Source: Lichenostomus cassidix
Lineage: Eukaryota; Chordata; Aves; Passeriformes; Meliphagidae
Direction of reading: 5' to 3'
Assembly: GCA_008360975.2 (NCBI GenBank)
Contig: CM039179.1
Coordinates: 58,318,666-58,382,665 of the forward strand
DNA length: 64,000 bases
In this document: positions 40,156 through 52,200 of the stretch, in pieces
Position numbering within the stretch: position 1 is the stretch's first letter
How the letters are laid out: every line of letters starts with the position of its first letter
Notes under the pieces: model-generated
What the model was told of the DNA's origin: nothing
Seen by the model: the letters and a program-made list of their open reading frames with translations, nothing else
The model's database searches: none
Program-made: the position numbers and the translations under genes

Positions 40156-40735
40156 TCACAGAATCACAGAATGCGCCAAGTTGGAAGGGACCCACAAGAA
40201 TCATCGAGTCCAGCTCCTAGCACTGCATAGCACCATCCCCAGGAGTCATATCCTGTGCCTGAGAGTGTTGTCCAAACCCTTCTTGAATTGTGCCTAGGTT
40301 TGATGCTGTGACCACTTCATGGGGAGCCTGTTCAGTGCCCAACCACCCACTGAGGGAAGAACCTTTTCCTGATATCCAACCTAAACCTCCCTGACATAAC
40401 TTCAGGCCATTCCCTTGGGTCCTGTCACTGTCACCACCGAGAAGAGATCAGTGCCTGCTCCTCCCCTTCCCCTCCCAAGGAAGCTGTAACTGCAGCGAGG
40501 TCTCCCATCAGTCTCCTCCAGGCTGAACAGACTAAATAACCTCAGCTACTTCTCACACATCTTCACCTCAAGGCCCTTCACCATCCTCATTGCTCTCTAA
40601 CAGTTTAATATCTTCGTTATATTGTGGCACCCAACACTGCACACAGCACTTCAGGTGAGGCCATCCCAGCACAGAGCAGAGAGGAGCAAAACCCTCCCTT
40701 GACTGCTGACTCATATTCAACGTGTTTCTCAGAAA
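40156..40735 (-). mobile_element. CR1 LINE, 3' fragment
   Basis: This is a CR1 copy in antisense. It opens with tcacagaatcacagaatg, the reverse complement of the (ATTCTGTG) octamer tail, then ttggaagggacccacaagaa and tcatcgagtccagctcc, the signature of CR1-J-like 3' ends in birds. Further right, cctaaacctccctgac and ctcctccaggctgaacagac are reverse-complement CR1 3' region blocks. The last recognisable piece, around ctgctgactcatattcaac (40706-40724), is from late ORF2, so the right end is approximate. The A-run just left of the tail is outside the consensus. The element is 5'-truncated and inactive; it differs in subfamily from the copy at 29.5-30.4 kb, whose octamer tail is of the ATTCTATG type. 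Confidence 0.9.
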
Positions 40736-41634
40736 ACTGGACCTCCTTCTCTGCTGTCAAAGAAACCTACCTAAGCGTAAACACTTCTGGAAATAGGTGG
40801 AGATGTAGTAAACACTTCTGCAAAAGTGTTGCATATCGCATTTTTTTGGCACCTGGCCTGCCTGGATGTACATAAAGTAGTGCAGAATTCAGCCCTGCAC
40901 TTCCAGTAACAAGAATATTTTGCATTCAGGAAAGCTTTTAAGCGCATTTTTAAGGTTAAGTGTGAGATTCATCATTCTTCTTCATCCTGGAAGTCATTTC
41001 TAGAAACATTTGGGTGCATTCCTGCCAATATGATCTGCCAGAGCTGGGCACATTTTTCTTCCTGTGAATGAACTATTCATATCCCAAAAACCAATTTCAT
41101 CCATTCCAAAACAATTTCATGAATTCAACATTAATTTGACAAATAGTTTCAGCTGGGAAGGGTTTCTAAAACTTAGACTGGCATAAAAAAAATACCTGAA
41201 AGAACCACTTCTTTCCTCCAGTTGTCACCAACCCTGACGCAGAAGCTCTTCTTAAAATGGACTCCGACCCCTATCTTCTGCCTCTAAAGAAAGGTTTCTG
41301 CACAGCACAGGGTACATTATCTAAAATTATTGGCTCAATATCTCTTCTTCATACTGTTCAGCTTTGCATAAACTGTTTATGGAATTCCCTGGAACAGGGG
41401 CTGGTAGCCAGGTGTCAGATCTGTTTGCTGGCTCAAAGATCCTGCCAAGTGGTCTACTGCAAACCAACATCCAAAGACGGAAATTAAAAAAGAGGAATGA
41501 ATGCTTCAATGAGCCACCACCCTCGTTCCTAAAATTGGCCTTCCTAGATATGTTCATGTTTCACGCCTTCTGTCAGGACTACCTCCAAATAGCGTAATTG
41601 AATTCTGTTATCTCCTTTCTTTCTCACATCTGAC

Positions 41635-41670
41635 TTATTATTATTATTATTCATTTATTTATTTTTATTC
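41635..41670. repeat. (TTA)n / (TTTA)n microsatellite
   Basis: Six TTA units pass into a decayed TTTA repeat. Confidence 0.88.
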
Positions 41671-43166
41671 ACATTATCCAAGCTGGTACGCTTGGATCCT
41701 AAATCAAACTCTGATATCACTGACCCTTGAGAGAAGAATCCATTTAATCAAACAGAACTAAACACAGATAATTTTGTGAAGTTGTCATTAGCCATTAAAT
41801 GGCTGCCACTTCACTGCTGAGGTACTTGTCTTAACAGTCACTAATTCAGTGACATACCTGAGGTCTTTACAGAAGGATCATCTGGATTTATTGTCCTCAT
41901 TGGTTAAATACTGATATGGAGTGATTCCATTAGGAAACCATTTTGAATGTGGAGCTGGAATGCAATGTGTAATACTTCCAGCTAGTCACAAAGAAGAGAA
42001 TTTTTATTTAACATGTCTACTGAGAAAGAAAATATTAATGTATTTGAGTAACTACTTCAAAAGGGAGCCTTTCTAGGGGCTTGTTCTGTTGGTTGGTTTT
42101 GAGGTTTGCGGTTGTTTGGGGGATTTTATTCACAAATTTTGACTTTACCTGAAAGAATTGAGACTTCCAGAGAAAAATTGGTTGAAGACATAAAAAATGT
42201 CTCTCTGACATGTAGGAGAGAGAGGGAAATATTTCCTCTGAGCTAATTTAGGGTCATCTTATGCCAAGCACTCACAGCAACTGCTGTGGAGAAAAACCCC
42301 TGCTAACAGGAGGTGCTGTGTCCAGACCAGAACCTCTTCTGATCATTTCTTAGCATTGGTCCTAAAATTTTTTGAAGCAGCCACACCTCATCTTATACTG
42401 AAAGTCAGATTTCATAGGATGATTAACTATCTGAAGTCTATTAAAAGAAAGTGCTATAAATATGTGTATCCACTGACTTTTGTCTTTTCCTTTTTAAATC
42501 AAGCACATTATTCTATGCAAATTTGGAGTCAAAGGCAAGATGCATTTCAGATGTAATAAAGCCAGCAGGCCCAGGATCAAGAAGTTTCTCAGGTGAAGAA
42601 ACCAAATCTGCTTATACAAAGAAAAAAAGTCTTATCCTGCAGTGTCAGAGTAATATGTTCTTCAAGTCCTGACCATTATGCATTCCATTTATACCACTTC
42701 TTTAATCAAAGCTGAACCTGGTGAATTGCAAATAAGAACAAAAACATTAAATGTGAAAGGCCAACTTGCTCATCTATATTTTTTGTCAAAGTGACAGTTT
42801 TAAAATTACATAGGTAAAATACTTCACTAAATAGGGTTATAAATGTGTAATTCATCATGGCAGAACATTTTTATGCGGTTTAAAACTACTCTTTTATTTT
42901 AAGAGGTGAGGACGCAAAATGGTAGGCTTATTCTTCATCTTTTCATTCTGCAGTTTATTCTTGACATAGCAAAGATGCAGCACTGTTGGAAAAGCTCTTG
43001 GAATGGTATTTGTACCCTTCTCTTTCTAAGCTGTTGCTCACCAGTGAGCATATTTCAAAGGTGAGCCTGGTTAGTGTGTGTGCATACACAGCACAAGACT
43101 GGTACTGGATAAGTCCCTCAGTGCTTCACAAAGCCCTCGTGCTGGTAAAATAGGGACACTATTCTG

Positions 43167-43243
43167 CACACCAGCCCCTCTGCCCTCTCCCACACACCCC
43201 CCACACTCCCCACAGCCCTCTTACCTCCTTCCCCAATCCTCTA
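43167..43243. repeat. C-rich pyrimidine tract
   Basis: A CT/CA-rich low-complexity stretch with runs of C, ending in ctctag. It lies between two candidate exons and offers alternative 3' splice sites there. Confidence 0.75.
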
Positions 43244-44950
43244 GTAAGGCACTGTGTTGCTGAAACAGGAGAATCAGATTTGTTATCCCACTATTAATGT
43301 GTATTCCTGAGTAATCATTCTGCAGCACAGTGTTGGGTGTATGGTTCCCCAGTGGCAATGGATTTGTTACCCTTTTAAACATGTATCACCGGGAAAACTT
43401 AAAGGAAAAGGTAAGAATTAAAGCTGAAGAAATAAGGCTATTGCTTTACTATAAACCCTCATTGTTTTGCTGTAATTTACCTGGAATCCTTGTTCTCACA
43501 CAAGTGAGAGTTTACATGCTGAGATTGCAACAAAGCATTAAGATAAAACTCCTGGTTCCAAGTTGGGGAAGAAAAACATCATTGCAAGGTCATACAGAGA
43601 CAAAGATCACTGCATCCAGGTAGTCTGCTGCATATGATGTTTTTGATAGGCTGGCAAGTACAGAGCTTGGGGCAGGATGAGGAACTGTCATAGAGAGAAA
43701 GAAAGAAGAAAGGAAAATGTGATCTGACTCCTGTTACATCCCGGGGAGATTGTCTCCAAATTCCACACCGGTACTAGGTCAACCACAAAGACGGTGACCC
43801 AGAATAATGTACCTCAGGTCCAACATTAACCCCAGTGCCTTGTGGGTCGTGGTTCAGAGCATTTCACCCGTGTGATTGTGAACATCTGTCAAGGAACTAA
43901 TTTCTTCTTCCCGTTAAGTTCCCTGGGTGTGAGATTGAGGCCACCATGGAGACCTGAGCAATAAAGTTAACCAACAGCTGCACTTAGATTCGAAGAGCTT
44001 TCAGTCGCATACTCAGTCATTATATGGCCCCAGTCCCAGAGGGCATTCGCCAAAAATATCCCCAGTACAAGAAGACTGTGAATCTCTGTGCATTTTGTCA
44101 TGCTTTTAGAGGAAGATGACTTCAGTGCTGCTGCTTTGAACCCTCTGCAGGAAGGCATGATGCCCAGGTCCTGGAGGAGCATGCTGCCATTCCCACATTA
44201 TCCAATAGTATGCTACTTGCCTCAGTTTCCCTTTAGTTAGGATTTAATCACAGTAGTGTTTTCCGTTTCCCTGTGGCTGTACAGGCAATCTCAGGTGGAC
44301 AAGATTTTCATGGTAGGTAGCAAGAGCTTTCAAAGCAAACGGGTTGCCATCACATGTTTTATTATGAAAGGAAAACAAAAATATTTTTTGTGTGTTTTCT
44401 GATGCTTTTTTACTTACCTCTGGTAAAAAAGCAAAACAAGCTGTGATGAGGGAGTTGCATAAACCCATAATTTGGCAGCCAATTAGTCTTTGATTTAGAC
44501 AGTTGCTTTTTGAATATACTTTTTTTTTAATGTGATTCCTTGCAGCTGAGAAATTTACATTTTAAAAAGTACTTAATGCCAAGGCAGTAGTGGAATCCCA
44601 CATTTGTCAAAGAAGTAAACTGAGACGAAATCCAGCCCTTGTTAACATCCTAGGCTGAGACTGCTCTAACGGCAAATGAAAGAGAGGAGGGGGAGAATTT
44701 TTCCTCTGCTGGTACAGGGCTTGTGGGGACAAGCAGGGGAGCCAGATTCCTTGTTGCCTCTTCACCCCAGCTGGGATGGGACATAAACAGACATGCACAG
44801 CAGACAGAAATACCTCCCACATAGCTTAGAGCTACTGTGCAAATTTGTTACCAAAGGTGGAGATTGGACAGTGTGAAGCAGAACAGAAAGGAGGATATTG
44901 TGACTGTGACCTCCTCCTGGTGACTGTCCAGAGAGGCTGCAGATGCAGCT

Positions 44951-44982
44951 GTGACACTTGAGCTGCAGGTGTGACACTTGAG
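44951..44982. repeat. short direct repeat, 20-bp period
   Basis: The 12-mer gtgacacttgag occurs at 44951 and again at 44971, with related sequence between them. This is a small local duplication. Confidence 0.85.
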
Positions 44983-45875
44983 AAAAAACAAGGTGGCCTC
45001 TATATTTAAACAATACCAGTTCAGGCATCTCATTTGCAGTCTGGTTACAGTCAGCTCTTTAGGCTGTGTATAGATCTAGTGGCAAGAACAAACTGCAGCT
45101 TCTGTCATAAATGCAGATGCTAGGGCTTGCTTCATTTTAAACTCAGTCATGTCAGAGCCACACTGCTTTGTACTGAATACAAAAGGAGAGACAGAGCACT
45201 CCCATTCACTCTAATGAGACCAGACACTGGAAGAAACACTAGCTTTGGTGAAACAGGAGAAGCACCATGAGCATTGAACCCTGCTGGAAATACAGTTTCT
45301 GAGTGTACAAAGCTAGCCAAACAAAGCTAGGGCAACTTCCATATGGGAAGAATTGATGAAGAATGTAGTTAGGAGTCAGCTGAGTTATAGGGGATGTGGA
45401 TCAAGTATTGATATCCCTTGAAAATCTCTCAAGACACATTTCTATCTTCTTTTTCAGTTTTCTAACTGGAGGCCTGACACTAGAACACTCAAAAAACTTA
45501 GTTTTTGTCAAGGCCACAGTCTTGGGGTTCCTCACAGTTCCTCACAACTGGGGCACACAGCACAGGGAGAACACCTGACCTGATTTTTTACGCTTGACAA
45601 TTTTAGGGAGAAAAAACAGAAGTCTAAAAAACATAGAGGTACTTCCCTTACTAATTTACCATTCAGCTGCTGCTCTTGCACTACTCCTCCAGGAGACCAA
45701 GGGGGGAACCAGTGGTCCTTACAGCAGTCTGGATGGGGTTAGTGGGAGTCCAGCCCCTGTTGGTGTGTGAGAGGGAGATATCTTCCAGGCTGGGTGGGGG
45801 AACCACCGACTCCTGCTGTGCTACAGCAAGTTCAGCAAAGGCTGTTGTGATGGTTGGGACTGCAGTAATTGTGAG

Positions 45876-46222
45876 GAGAGGCCAGAGGAGTGGGGCTTGT
45901 TCAGCCTAGAGAAGAGAGAGCATCAGTGGGACCATGCAGCAAACCCCAGCATCTGTGAGGAGATCATCAAGGAGATGGAGACAGGCTGTTCACTGCAGTA
46001 CGTGGCAAGAGAGAAGGAATTTCTGAGCAGGTATCAGGAGAGCATTTCTCATTCTCAGGCCAATCAACTGATGGAACAGGTTGTCCAGAGAAGGTTTTCC
46101 AGACCCAGCTAGACACAGCCCTGTACAACCTAACCTGACCCCACAGCTGGCCTTAATTTGAGTTGGCACATAATTTGACTAGAGACTTTCTGAGATCCAC
46201 CCCAATCTGAAAGATTTTATAA
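45876..46222 (+). mobile_element. CR1 LINE, degenerate 3' end
   Basis: This is an old CR1 3' fragment in sense orientation. The diagnostic start is ggcttgttcagcctagagaa. In the middle is gatggaacaggttgtccaga (for consensus cactggaacaggttgcccag). Its end, tttgactagagactttctga then aatctgaaagattttat, corresponds to the CR1 block that normally reads ttggactagatgacct and finishes in the octamer tail. It is clearly more diverged than the other three copies, with many substitutions and indels, so it is probably the oldest. The left edge is approximate. A short open frame across it (45897-46112) has no coding meaning of its own. Confidence 0.78.
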
Positions 46223-49200
46223 CCTACCCAAAAAATTCTAGAAGGTGTTGCTCTTGTGGTGATTTAGGAAGCAGAGGGCAGCACTTCAGAAGTGCCTATA
46301 GCCCTGGAATAGAGCTATCAGCTAGGGAATTCCTTTTGTTTTCAAATTCCTTTGCAGAAACAGTATGGAATTTACCTCAGCTAGCACTGATACCCTCAAA
46401 GTTAAATTTCCTGTCTCAGCCAGCTCTGAGTCCCCTTCATAATCAAGGGCAATAAAGGGAAATTCATCTTGTCATAACAGAGGGTCTGAAATGAGAAACT
46501 GGATAGGCACCATCACTTTGGAGGTGACAATCTCTTGTCTAGGGCAGGATGCTCAGATAAATAGCTTGAGCATACCTTTTGCACAACAAAAGCTGAAAGA
46601 AATGAGCCCTATCCTAAAACTGAGGGAGATTCTGGCTAATCTCCTACTTACATTTGATCAAGGTACTGAGTTGGCTCTGACAGGAATTGCAGGAGCTCAG
46701 AGACACTCTGAGATAGGGACAGCATTTGCTAGAAGTCTGAAAAGCAGAACATGTGAGGGCACAACTCCTGCTAAGATCTCCTCCAGCAACTGTGTGCAGA
46801 GTGATGCTCTGGTTAAGCCCCCAGAATTAGGCATGGGAATGTCTACACAACAAGTGCAGGGAGAGCAGGAAAATGCAATTTCAGTGAATTGGCTGGGATG
46901 GGATTTGCCAGATTAGCTCAGCACGTATAACTAATTGTGTTTATCCTGCCCAAGCAGCAGGCATCGGTGTAATGTGCCTGGAGTTGTTATGCTCTGTATG
47001 TTTCTCATCCAGGTTTCCCTAATCCGCCCCACACACACATCCCTTAGGGAATCTGTCTGCTCTAGGTGTAATACGCTAGTCTAATCTCTGCTATCCTTCT
47101 GCCAGACCATGCAACTCAAGCCCCACTGGAGTCTTCTGTGTCTTCATGAGCTTCCAGGTGCATAGGAGAGAAAGAATTATGTCTGCTCGGTTCTGGTTAG
47201 GCATACACATCAATTTTATTTGAGTTCTTATGCTGACTATTTAGGACTGATCCAAAAGACCTGTTGGGTGTCTGCCAGAATCAGCATGTGGGCTGTAGGA
47301 TACAAAGACAAAACCTTCCCTTAGTTTCTCCTGGGTTCTCCTGGTTACAAAAGTACCCACATACTTTTTTACATCAAACTTCCCTCAGTGCCTAAAGATC
47401 TTCTGGGTGCTCACAGATAAACCTTCAGTTCTGACAGCACTGATGAGCTCCATCTCACGCCCAAGCCCAATTAACATTCAGAAACCCACTCTAACTCCCC
47501 CTCAGTTTCATGTTTTTCACCTAACACACCTACACAATTAGGGTCTTTATCAAACACTGTGGATTCCACAGCTTGTTTGAAAAGGCACCCAGAAGAGGAG
47601 GCTTCTGTTGCTTCCTTTGCACAGTAGTTACAGCAGGTCTAGATCACAGAGGGGAATTGCTTTCAATCCCCACCTTCACCTGAGAGGGTTCAAGCCTACA
47701 ACAACATCTCAAAGGAGGCTCTGAGAAACACAGGCTCTTGTATTCAGGTAGTTGGCTGCTTATAGTCCTCAGCCTCTTACTGAAGGTTTTCCACTGCATA
47801 AGAAATAGTTAACTTCGTAGATGCTGGAAGCAGAAAGAATGTCATGCACCCACTTAACTGAGCACCAGAACCCCCATCCCTCAGGGAATGCACTTGTGCT
47901 CCTGCTCTGATTCCAGTGATGCTTTTTAACATGCACCATCCACAGAACAAGTGAAAAGAGAGCTTCCACACTCCAGCACCCCACAGTCAGGTGTTCACAG
48001 TACCTCCAAGGAGCAGTGAGACATGGATTGCAGCCTCCCCAAGGAAATGTGGGAGCTGAGCGTGGGCTGCTGCTTCTTGGGTGACTGCACTGGGCTGTTA
48101 CATAAGAAGGTGACACAGTTTCAACAACATATCTGGATCTGAGAAAAAATAAAACTTAAAAAAAGGTGTGAGACCTCTATACCACATTGGAAGATAAAGG
48201 TAAAAATACTCTGAGAGTAAAATAACAAGTTGTGGGGTCCAAGTGGATGAAGGCATCTGCTGCCACAGTAGCATATTAGAGGGGACAAGACTGACTCCTG
48301 TCCTCAGATCATCACTGTTGGCTCGTTTGGAGTCCACTCCTTGCAGAGGTAATAGCTCAGGTCCTGGGAACAACATCACCACCCATCCCTTTGAAAGCTA
48401 ATTTACATAGGCAAAGCAGCCCATGAACTGTGGCCATTTTCCTATTGCTTCAGAGCTAACCCAGCTCTTTGTAGCTGAAACTTCACCTGCACCTGCTAGA
48501 CACACTGCTTCCTGGCAAATAAGTTTTGGGTGGGATTGTTAGGATCCACAAGACAGCTAGGCTGAAAAATGTTCCTCCATGAAAAACACTTTTCATTGAT
48601 TTCAGGGAAGCCAAGCCTACTTTCCTGGTTTCCTGCTCTAGAGAGAGTACAAGCAGACAAAAATGAAATTGGTGTTACAAGGCAATAATTTTCTTTGCAC
48701 CCCTTTTTACTCACCACTGTAAATGTATTTAAAAGGGTTCACAGAGACAAAAAAAATGACATGTTTATGATCTTAGGCAGAAAGTATGGCAAAATTGAAA
48801 AGTATCCTTGTAATATATTTTTAAATCAGGAGACATTTCTCTATTTTTGCCTTTTAAGTGTTCTTGTGTGTTAGAATTTTTTTTATTGCCACTACCTGGA
48901 AATTGTTTTTAGAAGTGTGCTCTTATTCATTTATGTTTTGATTCCCTTTTTATTAATGGTTTTAATAGACTCTTACTTTCCTGTATATTTCTTCTTGTAA
49001 TTTAAAAAGATGAAACAAATGCTTTAAACAAAAGTCCTTTTTTCAGCCAGCAGTTTTTATTTTTGTGTAATATTTTACATATAGAAGGTTTAAGAAAAAA
49101 TAAATTAAAATGCTTTTGCAAGAAGCAACACATAGCATTAAAGCCTTTGGGTTTTTGTTTTTCATAAATAGCCCAAATCTGCCATCTACTGATACAACAT

Positions 49201-52200
49201 AGAATTTAATGGAACAAGCAGCTTCAATGTCTCTCTGGAAAAAGCTTGCGCACTCTCCAGCCATGCAAAACCACTGCCATCTAGTGGCTAATCCCAAGAC
49301 TACTCAGGCAAAAAATATATATATTTATCAAAATATCTATTGCTGCTGGCTGCACAACAAGCTACTTAGCCGTTTTGGAATGGATTCAATAGGCTTAGTG
49401 TCCTGTGACTCCGTACAAATCTTTGCATTTATCCTCCGAGGTGACATATAAACCCCTGCCTTTATTTGTAGTGTGCTTTAACAGCAGCAAAACAAAAGAC
49501 ACTGTGCAAATTGCTTTTCAGGTTAAATGCACCCTTTATTCTTGCTTATTTTGTACTTTTCCTTCATTGCTACTTTTATATTCCCCTTATTGGATCATCT
49601 AAACTTTCAGGGATTCTGGAAGGATAAAAAATATTGATTGTTTTTAAGCTTGCCTTAAAAGGAGAGAGATTTAGTTCTTTTTTTACAAAAGTAAACATAA
49701 TTTGTGAAGTCAAATGATCTGTACTTTGTAGTATGCTGCAATAACAAACAAAAGACATTAAAAAATCCACAATTTTGCTCAGTTTCATATTTCTTCCACC
49801 ATTTGAGTAGTGCTTCCAAATCACAAATGCATCCTGTCAGGCTCAGTAAACATGAAGAGAGTAATTGTTATTTGTACACATTCCACGCTTTCAGATTCAT
49901 TGTCAAAACAGGGGGAAGAGGCATTGCCACAGACAGGACTGCCCCTGGGACTCAATGCCTAAGGACCTGAAGAATCAAGCAGTCAGTCGCTGGGATTTTC
50001 AGATACTTACCTTCAAAATTGCTTTTAACATTTAGGCCATCTTGCTTAAGGGCAAACAAATTCAGATTCAGGTCTGATGATACAGATCTTTCAAATGTAC
50101 TTTGGTAATGATTCCTCCAGGAATCCAATGTGCAGGCAGCCTTCTATGCATGTGTTGATTTAGAGGCAGATGAAGACTTCACATTGCTCCCTTATGTGCC
50201 TCTGATCAGGAAAAGAGGTTCACTGCTCACAAAAGAGTGGTGTGAGCTCCATTCCACATTCCAGACAAGAAACGACCCTCCTTCTCTGGGTTAATTTTCC
50301 GTAGCTTCAGGCTTGCAAAGATTACCAGATGCTCACAGCTCATCCAACTGCCTGAGGGTCGTTCTAATAGTTAAGAAAATAAATGGGTAATTTTGACACA
50401 CTTTTCTTCTAGAATTTAGATACCTTATCCTTCCTGTCAAAGTGAATTGAGCCACAAAGGCACTTTCTACCTCCCCTCAACTACAAAAGTGTAGAAGCAG
50501 TACTCAGAGGTCAACACCTCTAGACAGTCACAACTGATCAGGTGAAACTGTTTCTGGATAAAATTGGCCATAGACCTAATTCTTGTCAGGAAATAATGAC
50601 ATTAGTTTTGCTCTTAACAAGCTCTCATCATGAGTCTGGGCTAGTTCCACTGCCTTCCAAAATCTTTCAGTGTTGTACATGAGGGACACTCCACTTAGAT
50701 ACTAGACAAAAAAAAGATGCTAGACAAAAAAAAAGCTGGAGTCTTTATTTTGGTAATCAGTTTATCTGGATACAGAAAGTTCAAAAACATGGTAAGTCCC
50801 TTAGCAGGAATCACCCAACATATTGAATCTCCCTTGGAGCTCATTGGGAAAGTCAAAGAGGCATATTAAAAAAAACCCAAAAGGGCATTTTATCTTAACA
50901 TTAAAAATAACCCTCATGCAATGTAAAGCAAAACACTTTGCAAGCTCACAGGAACTGATAAAACGGTATGTCATTTAAACAAGTGTGATGCCTCAGTAAC
51001 ACAGATGGGGGTATATGGGGCAAGAGATTATGTGGCTTTGTGCCTTCACTCCCATGGAAAGTCCATGAGCTTTTGCATAATCCAAGAAAACAATTCTGCA
51101 CTGAGCTCATACCAGGTAGGCAGACTTATACAGCTGCAGTATGGGGGTGAGGGCTCTTTTATTCCATCTCACAAGTCTCATCCTACGCAATACTTTCACT
51201 CTCAGCAATAGATACTCACTAGTAATTTGTCATGCATTTGTTGACACTGGTGACAGCAGTGTCAAAGCCATTTAAAATGTGGTCTCACAAAGGCACAACC
51301 CATGGGCAAGACTGTTCAGAATGAGTTGGTAGAACATAGTGGTCAAGAAATAGTAGAGTTGAATTGTGTCACTGTCAATAGTTTGAGGAGAAGGGATGGT
51401 TTTATTCATAATAGTAATACCAAAAATGTGAAGAAAAGAACATTTGTGGTCTGCACGTTTCAAGTGCTCACACAATGTTCAACCAGTAGGTTTTTGTCTG
51501 GAACACACATCACTTAGACACTGGACTGAGTTATGGCTGTGTCCAATATCAGGAGCTCAGCCCTGGCATATAAGAAAAATCTGACCAGAGCTCCAGGCCT
51601 TCCAAAATCCTTGCCTGCTGCTGTGAACAATGGAGCAAGAGACCCTTCTGATAGACCTTTTCAGGGTGCCAAGACAATGCAGCTTCCAGCCTCTCTTCAG
51701 TGACCCTCAGGTACTGGCAATTTGTTTTATCCCAATGTGTCAACAGGAGCACAGTTTTGGAGGGAAAGCAGTCTCAGGCTGGGGGATCTTCAAATACATC
51801 CTTAGAGGGCATTCCAAGCACTGTGGAGTGCCCAGAAGCAAGCATTGCCTGATTGGCTTCCCTCACTGTTGAAGTTGCATTACTGGATGGGTAAGAATGC
51901 AAGTCTTTGGACCAGAAGGAGAACAAGCAATGAAGACTCGGAGCCTCATCTGAGAGGAGGCATAATCTGAGTAAAACAGTGCTTTTCATCCCTTACTTCC
52001 TTTCTGACCAGCCACCACAATCATCCTATACTGTCTAATGCTCAGTCTCAGAGCCAGTTTTGCTGCATTTTCAAATGACAGCTGTCACACTTTCACCTGT
52101 GCCTGCCCCATGACTGTGAAATGATCTCCACAAAGACATCTTTGCAGTTTATTTTCAAGATTCCCTCAGTCTTGTCTTACTGTCCTTTTGTACTTCCCAC

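Larger units (their letters stand above)
40736..45875. other. unique sequence with splice-bounded candidates
   Basis: No recognised gene or dispersed repeat. It holds the TTA microsatellite, the C-rich tract at 43.2 kb and the 20-bp-period duplication at 44.95 kb. The best plus-strand exon candidates of the window (42954-43060, 43326-43410 and 45458-45583) lie here. Just 5' of the CR1 at 45876, the GC-rich segment 45670-45875 is unassigned and may be decayed repeat. Confidence 0.65.

Noticed and set aside
46491..46916. 141-codon open frame on plus
   Set aside because: No family resemblance; lies just beyond a decayed CR1; length is within what chance allows in 64 kb.
50011..50201. Minus-strand segment ending in a perfect AAG|GTAAGT donor with an acceptor 190 bp upstream
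   Set aside because: All three frames contain stops. One to three perfect donors per window are expected by chance on both strands.
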